A stretch of DNA of 64,000 nt from Acidobacteriota bacterium. Its GTDB lineage: Bacteria > Acidobacteriota > Holophagae > Acanthopleuribacterales > Acanthopleuribacteraceae. Shown here one piece after another: positions 8,349-17,468 of this stretch. The notes beneath the pieces were generated by a model, which saw only the letters and a list, made by a program, of their open reading frames with translations, ran no database searches and had not been told where the DNA came from. Made by a program: the position numbers and the translations under genes. Location: contig JAGQSC010000003.1 of the NCBI GenBank assembly GCA_020439745.1, positions 62,001-126,000 of the forward strand, in the 5' to 3' direction. The stretch's first letter is position 1. The number at the start of each line of letters is the position of its first letter.

Positions 8349-9181
8349 GGCGCATCACCTGGAATGGTAGGGAGCAGAATCAGGACTTCCTCTAGCGCAG
8401 CGAATTCTGTCGTTAGTTGTACGTCAATTTCCAGAAACATCTGCGAGTTTGTGTTGACGTGCAACACGGTTCCCAATAATTGCCCTTTTGGAAAAAGACC
8501 ATCCAGACCCGATGTGACCACCCGGTCGGCTACATTGACAGACGTAAATCCAGGCACATTCTCCAACCGACCTTTGTTCTCTCCATGACCTACCAAATAG
8601 GCATCTGCATAACGACTTCGCTGAATCATGGCAGCAATGGCCGTACCTGGATTATTAGCAGTCATGATCTTCGCGTAGAACGGAGACACTTCCCACACGA
8701 TCCCCACAACGCCCGAAGCCGCAATCACACCCATATCTCTGGTAATGCCGTGTCGCGACCCTTTATCAATGATTAAGATGGCATCATCACCTTTGCTGGC
8801 TCGACCGATGACCGAAGCCAAGACACTGGTCCAGGGATTGGACGCTGCCACCTGCATCAATTCGGTTAAGCGCGCGTTTTCGGATTCAAGTTCGGCGATG
8901 CGCGTTTCAAATTGTTTCATGTACTGAAGCTGATCAGCCATTCGCTGGTTATCGGCCTGCAAGGCCTCCATAGACTTACGGTTTTCCATACGCATGACGA
9001 AATAGTCGCTTGTCTCGTAGGCAAGATGTTGAATCGGGCTAAACAGGGTTAGTGCCATTTTCTCCAAGAGGCTGAGATGCGGTGCAACTTGGATTTGATA
9101 GGTCACGAGCAGGAAACAGGCGAACTCTAGCGCGACAAAAGTCACACCACCTGAGGACCTACGCCAGAACCCAAGCGCCAC
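8345..9181 (-). CDS. mreC: rod shape-determining protein MreC
   Basis: A 278-residue bitopic protein. It has an N-terminal transmembrane helix (about 12-32), a periplasmic coiled coil (residues about 60-105, rich in Leu/Glu/Gln) and the two-beta-barrel MreC domain containing VIGRASKGDDAILIIDKGS and a GVVGIVWEVSP segment. MreC links MreB filaments to PBP2 and activates RodA-PBP2. The start is GTG 9181, two bases after the mreB stop. It overlaps mreD at its 3' end. Confidence 0.94.
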   Translation of the reverse strand: MALGFWRRSSGGVTFVALEFACFLLVTYQIQVAPHLSLLEKMALTLFSPIQHLAYETSDYFVMRMENRKSMEALQADNQRMADQLQYMKQFETRIAELESENARLTELMQVAASNPWTSVLASVIGRASKGDDAILIIDKGSRHGITRDMGVIAASGVVGIVWEVSPFYAKIMTANNPGTAIAAMIQRSRYADAYLVGHGENKGRLENVPGFTSVNVADRVVTSGLDGLFPKGQLLGTVLHVNTNSQMFLEIDVQLTTEFAALEEVLILLPTIPGDAP

Positions 9182-9183
9182 GA

Positions 9184-10227
9184 TTACTCCTTACGGCAGA
9201 CACGCTCCAGCAAGCCGGGTGAAGACAGCATTTGTCCGACACCCATAACCACACTGAGCAGTGGCTCCTCGGCCAGGCTCACTGGGAGATTAGTTTCCTC
9301 GCGTAAACGCTTATCGAAATTCTTGAGTAGGCTGCCGCCACCGGTCAGGATGATGCCTTTATCGACCAAATCAGCCGCCAATTCCGGGGGCGTGCGCTCG
9401 AGCGCGATCTTGATGGTCTCGATAATAGTATTGACGGTATCTTCTAGCGCCTTGCGGATTTCAGAATCATTGATTACCAACGTTTTGGGTATGCCCGTTT
9501 CCAGTGAACGCCCCTTGATTTCCATCTCCATGGGTTCATCAAGCGGGCAGGCACTGCCAATTTTGGTTTTGATGTTTTCAGCCGTGCGCTCCCCAATCAA
9601 CAGTCTGTACTTGCGTTTGATGTATTGGACAATATCCTCATCCATGGCATTTCCGGCCATCTTTAGCGTTCGCGAATAGACCACGCCCGACAACGAAATG
9701 ACCGCAACATCGGTCGAACCCCCACCAATGTCCACAATCATGTTGCCTGTGGGTTCGGTGACCGGTAATCCGGCACCCACTGCTGCAGCCATGGCCTCAT
9801 CAAGCAAGTACACGTTAGCGGCACCGGCCTTCTTGGCGCTGTCTCGAACGGCGCGGCGTTCTACTTGAGTGATCTCCGCAGGCACGCCAATCACGACGTC
9901 GGTTTGAAAAAAATTGAACAGGCCCGACCTTTTCTGTGCGGTCTTGATGAAATGGCTCAACATCTTTTCAGTGATTTCAAAATCTGCAATCACACCGTCC
10001 TTCATCGGCCGAATTGCAACAATGTTGCTAGGTGTGCGCCCTAACATCTCTTTTGCTTCGTTGCCAACGGCTTCCACATGATTGGTGTCCTTGTTGATGG
10101 CCACAATGGAAGGCTCCTGGACAATGATGCCCAGTCCTTTCGCAAACACAAGTGTATTTGCGGTACCAAGATCAATCGCTAAATCGCGATTGAAGGCTGA
10201 AAATAAGCGAGACAAACTGAACCCCAT
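9184..10227 (-). CDS. mreB: actin-like cell-shape protein MreB
   Basis: A 347-residue bacterial actin. Phosphate-1 motif DLGTANTLVF, the connecting GVPAEITQVERRAV segment, phosphate-2 DIGGGSTDVAVISL and the adenosine motif GIILTGGGSLLKNFD are all present. It polymerises under the inner membrane and positions the elongation machinery, so the cell is probably a rod. It is the first gene of the mreBCD-mrdA-rodA operon, preceded by a TATAAT on the minus strand. Confidence 0.97.
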   Translation of the reverse strand: MGFSLSRLFSAFNRDLAIDLGTANTLVFAKGLGIIVQEPSIVAINKDTNHVEAVGNEAKEMLGRTPSNIVAIRPMKDGVIADFEITEKMLSHFIKTAQKRSGLFNFFQTDVVIGVPAEITQVERRAVRDSAKKAGAANVYLLDEAMAAAVGAGLPVTEPTGNMIVDIGGGSTDVAVISLSGVVYSRTLKMAGNAMDEDIVQYIKRKYRLLIGERTAENIKTKIGSACPLDEPMEMEIKGRSLETGIPKTLVINDSEIRKALEDTVNTIIETIKIALERTPPELAADLVDKGIILTGGGSLLKNFDKRLREETNLPVSLAEEPLLSVVMGVGQMLSSPGLLERVCRKE

Positions 10228-10287
10228 TACTATTGATCCCCGTTGTATGAAGTGACGCCAAAGGCAGCAGACGCACCAAAACCCCTT

Positions 10288-10293
10288 ATTATA
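10288..10293 (-). promoter_or_regulatory. candidate -10 box for the mreB operon
   Basis: TATAAT lies about 60 bases upstream of the mreB ATG on the minus strand. No good -35 is found at 16-18 bases, so promoter strength may depend on an activator or an alternative factor. Confidence 0.42.
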
Positions 10294-10326
10294 CGCAAGT
10301 TCTCATTGCAATGGGCGCGAATTCAA

Positions 10327-11652
10327 TCAGGCAGTCTCTACCTGATCGGCAATAGCGATGCCGTTTTTGCCATGGTCCTTAACCCAATACATGGCTTTAT
10401 CAGCCAGTCGAACCAGGCCATTCTTGTCATTACCGTGCTCGGGAAACGCAGCAATACCGATGGACGCGGTCATACGCATCTCATGAAGTCTATAACCCGC
10501 CACATGTTTTCGGATCCGCTCGCCCACTTGGTGTGCACCTTCTGGGTCCGTCGCCGGGAGAATCAACATAAACTCATCGCCACCGTATCTGCCCACAATA
10601 TCCGTCTCGCGGGCTGCTTCCTTGATGATATGGCCAATGTCGATAAGCGAGCGGCTGCCTTGTAAATGACCATACCGATCATTGATGGCCTTGAACCCAT
10701 CCAAATCGATGAATAGTACGCTCACGGGCTGTTTCAAGCGTTTGGCCCGCTGCAATTCGAAGTCAAGACACTTGTTCAGGTAACGTGAATTGTAGAGTTT
10801 GGTTAGGTCGTCTTGAATCGTGAGGATCTCCGTTCGTTGAAACAGGAAGGCATTTTCAATAGCCACCGCCGCCGGGTTCACAAGCACTTCCACCAACTCC
10901 AGGTCCGCCTCTGAAAAACCGTCACTGTCTTTGCGATTAATCATCTCTATGACACCAATCGTTCGACCTCTGCTGATCAGCGGCGCGCAGAGGATATTGT
11001 GGGTAGTGAATTGCTTGTCTACTTGACCAAAGAATCTCGGGTCTTTGGAGACGTCGTTCACAATGAGCGGCTGGCTGTGTTCAGCCACCCAACCGGCAAT
11101 CCCTTCACCCACCGGGATTCGTATCGAAAACAGGGCATCTTTATTCGGGCCCATGGCAGCGGCAAACGTAAGACTCCGATTGTCGTTATCATCAATAATC
11201 AGCACGGACCAAGCCTCGCAAGCGATCAATCCGTTGATTTGCGTCATGACTGAATCCATCACCTCTCGTGGTTTCAAAAGAGAATTGGTGGTGGTGATGA
11301 TGTCAACAAGCGTTTGTAATTCCATCTTGTCGTAATTTTCCGGAGCCAACTGCGTGGAATGCGCCAATTTGTGAAAATGACGCATGAATTTTAGAAAGGC
11401 AGTTTCAACCTTGCCATCCCGAGTTTTGATGATCTCTTCCGCATTGGGCAGAACCATGATCGGAATTCCTGCCGCAGCACACAAGGCCGCCAATCGACTT
11501 TGCTCGTCTTCACCGACATTCGCATCCACAATGAGCGCAGATGTTTCCGACAAGCGCTCGGAATCCAATTCCCCTGGACGCATGACGGATGCATAGCCCA
11601 GCCCAAGGAGCCGCTCCGAATCGGTCGCGAGAATCAGATCACCTTGTTTCAA
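10327..11652 (-). CDS. GAF-GGDEF diguanylate cyclase
   Basis: A 441-residue cytoplasmic signalling protein. Residues about 1-75 look like a receiver-type alpha/beta fold (SALIVDANVGEDEQSRLAAL, then IMVLPNAEEIIK) but lack a clear phosphorylation set. A GAF domain spans about 130-285 and a GGDEF domain about 295-441. The active site is intact (YGGDEF, GGDEF at 357-361), and an inhibitory RxxD site (RETD) sits five residues upstream, so it should make cyclic di-GMP with product inhibition. It is divergently placed neither with mreB nor with the FecR gene: all read on the minus strand, and the FecR gene ends 17 bases upstream, so FecR-GGDEF co-transcription is likely. The ligand of the GAF domain is unknown. 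Confidence 0.9.
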   Translation of the reverse strand: MKQGDLILATDSERLLGLGYASVMRPGELDSERLSETSALIVDANVGEDEQSRLAALCAAAGIPIMVLPNAEEIIKTRDGKVETAFLKFMRHFHKLAHSTQLAPENYDKMELQTLVDIITTTNSLLKPREVMDSVMTQINGLIACEAWSVLIIDDNDNRSLTFAAAMGPNKDALFSIRIPVGEGIAGWVAEHSQPLIVNDVSKDPRFFGQVDKQFTTHNILCAPLISRGRTIGVIEMINRKDSDGFSEADLELVEVLVNPAAVAIENAFLFQRTEILTIQDDLTKLYNSRYLNKCLDFELQRAKRLKQPVSVLFIDLDGFKAINDRYGHLQGSRSLIDIGHIIKEAARETDIVGRYGGDEFMLILPATDPEGAHQVGERIRKHVAGYRLHEMRMTASIGIAAFPEHGNDKNGLVRLADKAMYWVKDHGKNGIAIADQVETA

Positions 11653-11669
11653 TAAGGAATACCCCTAAG

Positions 11670-13097
11670 TCAGTCTTTAATTTCGACGCGTTTTTCCACA
11701 TGGGTGCGGTTACCTGCGGGATCAATCGCAATGATGTTAATGGTGTGAATGCCCTTTTTCTTCATATTCGCCGTATAGGAAAAATCTCCCGTAGCTAGGT
11801 CCAAAATGGCTTTCTGACCATCTACTTGGACTGTCGCCGTTTTTTCAGTCTTGCCGGTGATAATCACCATATAGCCGTGGACCGATATCTCCTTGATCGA
11901 GAGGTTGGGCGGTTTGTTATCGACAGCGCGAGCAGAACTGATCAGTTCCTTGCCTATTTGGAACTGCCAAACGTCAGACGGAGCACCCTCCAAGTTCGCT
12001 CCATCTATACTTGCTACACGCCAAAAATAAACGCCAGGTGGTAGATTGGGGTACTCGATCTGGTTGCGGAAATAGCGTTGGTCCTCGTGTATCCACTCGG
12101 TGAAGAGGATGTTGGGACTTAGTTCTACATGGTAACTGGCTGTAGGATCGACCGCTGTCCATCCGAGAATCACGGACGAGGTGCCCTCGGGGCCCTCCTC
12201 AATTTCAGCGTAATTATCGGGTCGCGATAGTATGGGTGGCGGAGGTAGATTGACCAATTCACCTAAGCTTTGATCGTCAGACAACACCACACGTTGATTG
12301 TCAAACACGTCAATGGTACGAGTGCCTGTGGCTGCTGTCGCACGACCTTGATACACACTCAGTTCTGTGGCTGACTGAATGGCTGAATACTCCACCGCAA
12401 TTTGAGTCGAGTGGTACACCATGGCGCTGCCCGACTTCGTCAACACCGATGGCTTGGATTGGTCGGGAATTTCACTGGACTTCATGGTGAGCTCGCCTGT
12501 TTCAAGCCTTAGGTTGATCATATTGGCATCGCGCTCATCCAGTGATTCTTTAATGGTAATCAAGCTGTTGGGCCCCACAACCGTCACCATGCCATCCTGA
12601 AACACCAACCTGCAACTAGCCCGGGGGGACGTCTTGACCACGTCGCCAATGTCCAAAACCGTCGCTTTTGATGCGGATGAATAAGCGGTGTCCTGAGCGC
12701 GGCGAAACTGCACATCACCCACAATCTCATCAAAACGGACACTCGCAGTCGTAGCCGTTGAGCCGGTGGTGCGGCGGTCCAAAACGAGACGAGCAAATCC
12801 ATTGGCTTTGTTGGCTTCTTCCAACGCCTGAACGTAGTTATTCTCAATAATGAGACTACGTGCCCGATCCAAAGTCTCTCGAGCTCGAGCCACGTTGTGC
12901 TTATCCTGCAGATCATTCGTTTGCTTGGCCACCTCGGACGCTTGGAGAATCGTCACAGACACGTCACGAATGCGTTCTTCAGCTTGCGCGCCTCCCGAAG
13001 GTTTCAACAAAAAATAAGCTGCCACCACCAACGCGGCTGGGAAAAGAAGAAACAGCAGCAATTTCTTGAGATTCTTTGCGGAGCCTTTTCCATCCAT
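11670..13097 (-). CDS. FecR-domain membrane-anchored protein with FN3-like and beta-sandwich modules
   Basis: A 475-residue protein. An N-terminal anchor (about residues 12-31) precedes an alpha-helical segment (40-105). Next comes a FecR-type beta domain (VVKTSPRASCRLVFQDG, then LRLETGELTMKS), an FN3-like module (ILGWTAVDPTASYHVELS, then PPGVYFWRVASIDG) and a C-terminal beta-sandwich resembling glucodextranase B-type domains (VIITGKTEKTATVQVDG, ending IAIDPAGNRTHVEKRVEI). ATG 13097 is preferred because AGGTC lies upstream and the anchor then starts at the usual distance; a TTG at 13145 would extend it. No FecI-type factor is next to it, so it is probably an envelope protein, not a classic anti-sigma regulator. 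It precedes the GGDEF gene. Confidence 0.82.
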   Translation of the reverse strand: MDGKGSAKNLKKLLLFLLFPAALVVAAYFLLKPSGGAQAEERIRDVSVTILQASEVAKQTNDLQDKHNVARARETLDRARSLIIENNYVQALEEANKANGFARLVLDRRTTGSTATTASVRFDEIVGDVQFRRAQDTAYSSASKATVLDIGDVVKTSPRASCRLVFQDGMVTVVGPNSLITIKESLDERDANMINLRLETGELTMKSSEIPDQSKPSVLTKSGSAMVYHSTQIAVEYSAIQSATELSVYQGRATAATGTRTIDVFDNQRVVLSDDQSLGELVNLPPPPILSRPDNYAEIEEGPEGTSSVILGWTAVDPTASYHVELSPNILFTEWIHEDQRYFRNQIEYPNLPPGVYFWRVASIDGANLEGAPSDVWQFQIGKELISSARAVDNKPPNLSIKEISVHGYMVIITGKTEKTATVQVDGQKAILDLATGDFSYTANMKKKGIHTINIIAIDPAGNRTHVEKRVEIKD

Positions 13098-13265
13098 AAA
13101 AGACCTGACCTCGACCGGCGAACCGGATCTCGCGCTGTCAACCAACGCGCCATTTTGGGCTTCAAGTGCCGATTTACCTAAAGTTTAGCAAAAATAACCT
13201 ATTGCAAGAATCGATTTTCCGGAAATACCCTGCGAAATCCCTTCAGCAATCGCGGATTAGAGTGC

Positions 13266-13294
13266 TTGATCCACATTCGACGAATCACTATAAT
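13266..13294 (+). promoter_or_regulatory. sigma-70 type promoter for the PpiD-like gene
   Basis: TTGATC (13266-13271) and a perfect TATAAT (13289-13294) are separated by exactly 17 bases, ending about 70 bases before the GTG start at 13363. The rest of the 13098-13362 gap shows no gene on either strand. Confidence 0.75.
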
Positions 13295-13362
13295 GGTGGC
13301 TTTGCATCAACGCGCATACGCGCGTCTAAACCCCCGCCACTAGTGAAACCAGGAGTCTCAAC

Positions 13363-15318
13363 GTGCTTAAATCCATGCGCCGCAACAACGCCATTCGCAA
13401 TGCGATCATTTTTGGGATCGTCATTTTACTCGCCTCCTACGTGCTCGTCTCCTTTGGACAAGCGCCCCCAACCGTACAAGGCGATACCATTGCTCGAGTC
13501 GGCAGCACCAAAATCAAGTACAGAGACGCACTCATTGCCAAACAGTCCACGCGCAATCGTTTTGCGCAGTTCGGCAGCCAAATGAACATCACCGATGAGC
13601 AGATCAATAGCTACACCGCCAATAGCTTGATGAACGAAGCTGTTCTTTCCCATGGCGCCGATGAGCTGGGTATTCACGTTTCAGACAGTGAGTTGACCGA
13701 AGCGGTCATCAATATCCGCAAACAGTACGGCGGCGAAAACGGATATCTGGATGCAGAACAATGGGCCAATTTCGTCAAATACAACTACCGTTTGCAGGTA
13801 CCTGCCTTTGAACAATGGCTACGCGAAAAGGAACTCAAACTCAATAAGTTTCGCAACCTATTCGCCCAGGCGGCATTCATTTCAGAAAATGACATCAAAG
13901 AGCGTTTCCGCTTAGAAAACGAAAAAGTGGACGTAGAAATCCTCAACGTTCCAATTTCCAAGCTGCGCAATCAGAACGCTTTGAGCGATGAAGAAATCAA
14001 AGCTTACTACGATGCCCACCCGGACGAGTTCATGTCGGGTCCGCAACGCCAATTGCGTTATGTGGAATACGCTACCAACGACTTCTCGGCAGCGATCGAA
14101 CCGACCGAAGACGAAATCACCGCCTATTACGAAGAGAACAAAGAGCAGGGCTGGATCACCTCGCAAGAGTCCGCCCAAATTAGTCACATTCAAATTAACG
14201 GCCTGACCGAAGACGCGATTGCCAAAGCCAACCAAGTGAAATCCGAAATCGATGGGGGCATGAGTTTCGAAGAAGCAGTGACCAAGTATTCCGAAGATGC
14301 GAACTCGGCTGCCCGAGGTGGTGACATGGGTAACCGCACCCGAATCATCCTGGAAAACCAATATGGCGCGGCCTTCGCCGATGCCGTATTGAGCGCTGAA
14401 ATCGGTGCAGTGATCGGCCCGTTACAAGGTCGTCTCGGTCAACATATCGTTCGCGTAGGGGCCAAACAGCCGGCCCGCGTGAAACCTGTCGACGAAGTAC
14501 GCAATGTCATCGTTTCACGCATCAAGAACGAAAACGGCAAGAACCAGGCGCGAACGGCCGCAGCTGATTTTCTGGCCAAATTCGGTGCGCTCAATGATTT
14601 CGACCAAGCCGCTAGCGAGATGTCGGCCACAGTGTACGAAACACGATTGTTTGACCAAGACAATCAATCACAGGTTGATGATCGTTTGAATAAGCATTTC
14701 CAATTGCGGCAAGCGGCCTTTCAATTGGACAACTTGAACGATGTGACCGGGTTGGTTGAAGACGGGTCGCGTTTCTTCGTGGCGCAATGGATCGCAGAAG
14801 CGGAACCAGCCGTTCTTGAATTTGAAGTCAACACCGCACGCATTCGACTACTTGCCGAAGCGAATCTGGGCGCAGCGAAACTGCGCAGCGATATGGAAGC
14901 GATCGCTACCATGCTGGCAACCGATTCAAGCAAGACGTTTGCTGATGTGATTGGCGACTACGACTACATGGATGAAAGCAGCATCATTCAAGTTGAGCCA
15001 TTCAATGAAGAATCCATTCCCATTCAGTTGCAGTCGGATCAACTCACCTTTGCCGATATCTACGGCAAAGAGATCGGCGAGGTAGTTGGACCACTGCGAA
15101 CCCAACGCGACTACTACATGGTGATGGCCCGCGTCATTGACAAATCGGTACCTGATGATGCGCGCTTTGAAGAAGAACGCCAGAACATCGTCGATCAGTT
15201 GCGATACGATCACGGCAATGAGCTGCTGGGCAGCTATGTGTTCACCTACCGCGATGAGTTGGATCCCAACAGCCAACAGATGGCACGTATTCAAGCAGCG
15301 GTCGAAGCCGCTCGCTAG
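13363..15318 (+). CDS. SurA/PpiD-type peptidyl-prolyl isomerase, membrane-anchored
   Basis: A 651-residue periplasmic folding factor. One N-terminal membrane helix (about 13-32) anchors it. A SurA/PpiD-type N-terminal chaperone region follows (30-190), then a parvulin domain (about 260-360) with AQISHIQI, GMSFEEAVTKYSED, ARGGDMGNR and GPLQGRLGQHIVRV. A second, degenerate parvulin-like half lies near residues 470-620 (GEVVGPLRTQRDYYMVMARV). This matches PpiD: helix, chaperone arms and one or two parvulin modules. GTG 13363 was chosen because AGGAG is eight bases upstream; ATG 13375 lies too far from it. A strong promoter and a terminator bracket the gene, so it is monocistronic. Confidence 0.9.
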   Translation: MLKSMRRNNAIRNAIIFGIVILLASYVLVSFGQAPPTVQGDTIARVGSTKIKYRDALIAKQSTRNRFAQFGSQMNITDEQINSYTANSLMNEAVLSHGADELGIHVSDSELTEAVINIRKQYGGENGYLDAEQWANFVKYNYRLQVPAFEQWLREKELKLNKFRNLFAQAAFISENDIKERFRLENEKVDVEILNVPISKLRNQNALSDEEIKAYYDAHPDEFMSGPQRQLRYVEYATNDFSAAIEPTEDEITAYYEENKEQGWITSQESAQISHIQINGLTEDAIAKANQVKSEIDGGMSFEEAVTKYSEDANSAARGGDMGNRTRIILENQYGAAFADAVLSAEIGAVIGPLQGRLGQHIVRVGAKQPARVKPVDEVRNVIVSRIKNENGKNQARTAAADFLAKFGALNDFDQAASEMSATVYETRLFDQDNQSQVDDRLNKHFQLRQAAFQLDNLNDVTGLVEDGSRFFVAQWIAEAEPAVLEFEVNTARIRLLAEANLGAAKLRSDMEAIATMLATDSSKTFADVIGDYDYMDESSIIQVEPFNEESIPIQLQSDQLTFADIYGKEIGEVVGPLRTQRDYYMVMARVIDKSVPDDARFEEERQNIVDQLRYDHGNELLGSYVFTYRDELDPNSQQMARIQAAVEAAR

Positions 15319-15340
15319 AACCCATCAGGTCTAACGAACA

Positions 15341-15382
15341 GGCGCCGAGTGCGGAGACCCGCGCCGGCGCCTTTTCTTTTTT
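15341..15382 (+). terminator. intrinsic terminator after the PpiD-like gene
   Basis: GGCGCCG (15341-15347) pairs with CGGCGCC (15365-15371), with further inner pairing, and is followed by TTTTCTTTTTT. The U-tract runs straight into the ribosome-binding GGAGG of the next gene, so some read-through could feed that gene. Confidence 0.88.
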
Positions 15383-15391
15383 GGAGGCCCC

Positions 15392-17386
15392 ATGAAACCC
15401 TGGAATCAAGTAGAGGCACAAAAGGCTATCGAGACTTATGCCGCCTGGGGACAAGACCTCGCTTTACGCGTCTACGCCAGCAGACTCCTCGGCAGCCAAG
15501 CCGACCTCGTGCTCCACGGTGGCGGCAACACATCGGTCAAGACATCGGCGCGAGATATTTTGGGCAGACCCATAGACGTACTGGCTGTCAAGGGCAGTGG
15601 TTGGAACCTGGCCACCATCGAACCTCAGGGCTTTCCCCAGTTACGGATGCATGGGCTTCAGGAACTGCGGCAGTTGCACACACTGAACGACGAAGATATG
15701 GTCAGTAGCTTGCGTGGCTTGATGTTGGACAGTCGTGCGCCCAATCCGTCCGTTGAAACGTTGTTACACGCATTCATCCCACAAAAATTCATTGACCACG
15801 CCCATGCGGATGCCATTCTTGCCATTGCCAATCAGGCTGACGCCGCACGACGTTTTCAGGATCTGTTCGGCGACCGATTCGGCATTGTGCCCTACATCAT
15901 GCCGGGCTTCGCCCTGTCGCTCGCTGCCGCGCAAACTTATGAACAGAACCCCAACGTTGAAGGGCTGATGCTCCTCAATCACGGCATATTCACCTTTGCC
16001 GAAACGGCTGAAGAATCCTATCAACGCATGTCTGACGCCGTGACCAAAGCTCGCTCCAGTCTGAACAAGACCGTGTTCGCATCCACTACCACGCCACCAT
16101 CTAGTCACCGGGTTCGTCAGGCCATCGTGACACTCCGAGGAGTGCTGAATACTCATTCGAACCAACATTGGGTGATCCACCAACGAAACAATGAGCGGAT
16201 GCAAGAGATTCGACAGCTCGAAAACTGGAAGCATGTGCTTCAGTTGGGACCGATGACACCTGACCACGTCATCCGAACCAAACAAAAACCGCTCATTTTG
16301 GACCTCGATGCTGAAGACCCAAAGCAGCACATCGAAGACGCGGTTGCGGCTTACGTCACTTCCTATCAGTCGTACTTTCAAACGCAGATCAACCGAACAA
16401 GCCGTAAAGTCACCCCACTCGACCCCTACCCACGTGTGGTCGCCATTCCAGATGTGGGGATCCTGGGCATTGGCAGTCAGTTGTCGCAGGCCCGAGCGGC
16501 AGCTGATCTGTTCGAGCACACCCTAAGCACCACCATTGATGCCCAAGGCATAGGCAGCTACGCACCGCTGAACGATAACCACATCTTCGACATGGAGTAT
16601 TGGAGTCTTGAACAGGCCAAGCTGGGTAAATCCAAGCCCCATGCGCTACAGGGGCAGGTCGCCCTGGTGACGGGCGCAGGTGGCGGGATTGGCGCCGCCA
16701 TTGTCCATAAGCTGGTTGCATCGGGTTGCTGTGTGATTGCCGCTGATCAAGATGTTGCGCGTTTGAACCGTCTTTCCAGCGTGGTCACCGTGCAAGGTGA
16801 TGTGTGCGATCCCTCCTGGGCAAGAATCGCCGTGGACTTGGCCATTGACCATTTTGGGGGTCTGGATCTTGTAGTGAGTAACGCCGGAGCAGCATTTACG
16901 GGTCGCATTGATATTTCAGAACCCGAGCTGAGGCGTTCCATGGACTTGAACTTCTGGTCTCACTACCATTTGGCGGCCGCAGCTGCCGAAACCATGATCC
17001 AGCAATCCAGTGGCGGATGTCTGCTTTTTAACGCCTCCAAGAGCGCATTCAACCCTGGACCCGATTTTGGGCCCTATGCTGTTGCCAAGGCCAGCTTGGT
17101 CGCCTTGACCAAACAGCTGGCGGTGGACCTCGCATCATTTGGCATCCGCGCCAACGCCATCAATGCAGACCGAATCCGCACCCATCTTTTTGACCCCGGC
17201 TTGTTGGAGGCGCGTGCCCGAGCGAGGGGCTTGGACGTGGACAGCTATTTCCGCAGTAACCTGCTAGGTCGCGAAGTCACGGCTGAGGATGTGGCCGACA
17301 TGTTCATTGCAGCCTATTGTGCTGAAAAGACCACGGGAAGTGTGTTCCAAGTGGATGGCGGCAATATGGCAGCCTCACCAAGGTAA
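15392..17386 (+). CDS. bifunctional class II aldolase / short-chain dehydrogenase (RhaD-type)
   Basis: A 664-residue fusion. The N-terminal half (about 1-400) is a class II aldolase/adducin domain with the zinc-site region FIDHAHADAILAIAN and LMLLNHGIFTFAE. The C-terminal half (about 415-664) is an SDR dehydrogenase with cofactor motif TGAGGGIGAAI, the NAG motif (VVSNAG), catalytic YAVAK and a closing GSVFQVDGGN. Known fusions of this type split rhamnulose-1-phosphate into dihydroxyacetone phosphate and lactaldehyde and then oxidise lactaldehyde. No other rhamnose genes are near, so the substrate could be another deoxy-sugar phosphate. GGAGG sits six bases before ATG 15392. Confidence 0.88.
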   Translation: MKPWNQVEAQKAIETYAAWGQDLALRVYASRLLGSQADLVLHGGGNTSVKTSARDILGRPIDVLAVKGSGWNLATIEPQGFPQLRMHGLQELRQLHTLNDEDMVSSLRGLMLDSRAPNPSVETLLHAFIPQKFIDHAHADAILAIANQADAARRFQDLFGDRFGIVPYIMPGFALSLAAAQTYEQNPNVEGLMLLNHGIFTFAETAEESYQRMSDAVTKARSSLNKTVFASTTTPPSSHRVRQAIVTLRGVLNTHSNQHWVIHQRNNERMQEIRQLENWKHVLQLGPMTPDHVIRTKQKPLILDLDAEDPKQHIEDAVAAYVTSYQSYFQTQINRTSRKVTPLDPYPRVVAIPDVGILGIGSQLSQARAAADLFEHTLSTTIDAQGIGSYAPLNDNHIFDMEYWSLEQAKLGKSKPHALQGQVALVTGAGGGIGAAIVHKLVASGCCVIAADQDVARLNRLSSVVTVQGDVCDPSWARIAVDLAIDHFGGLDLVVSNAGAAFTGRIDISEPELRRSMDLNFWSHYHLAAAAAETMIQQSSGGCLLFNASKSAFNPGPDFGPYAVAKASLVALTKQLAVDLASFGIRANAINADRIRTHLFDPGLLEARARARGLDVDSYFRSNLLGREVTAEDVADMFIAAYCAEKTTGSVFQVDGGNMAASPR

Positions 17387-17416
17387 CTTGACAAAACCTT
17401 AACCTTTGAGTCTCTT

Positions 17417-17431
17417 CAGTCTCGTAGACTG
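17417..17431. promoter_or_regulatory. inverted repeat upstream of the histidine kinase gene
   Basis: CAGTCT-CGT-AGACTG is a perfect 6-bp inverted repeat in the 82-base gap between the aldolase and kinase genes. A TTGACA lies about 25 bases upstream. It may be an operator, for example for autoregulation by the response regulator, or a weak hairpin ending the upstream transcript. There is no U-tract. Confidence 0.35.
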
Positions 17432-17468
17432 GATGGCGACCTGGTTGAAGCCATCATAGAATACTCAC

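Noticed and set aside
10327-11652. N-terminal response-regulator receiver domain in the GGDEF protein
   Set aside because: The fold rhythm is receiver-like, but the acidic pair, phospho-acceptor Asp and conserved Lys do not line up, so phosphorylation cannot be claimed.
11670-13097. FecR-type anti-sigma regulator of an iron-uptake system
   Set aside because: No FecI sigma gene or TonB-dependent receptor is adjacent, and the protein has extra FN3-like and beta-sandwich modules, so a structural envelope role fits better.
15764-16519. 251-codon open frame on the minus strand inside the aldolase-dehydrogenase gene
   Set aside because: The plus-strand frame encodes a complete two-domain enzyme here; the antisense frame has no recognisable motif or ribosome site.
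17390-17420. Consensus TTGACA as the -35 of a promoter for the histidine kinase gene
   Set aside because: No acceptable -10 lies 16-18 bases downstream, so the box alone was not annotated as a promoter.
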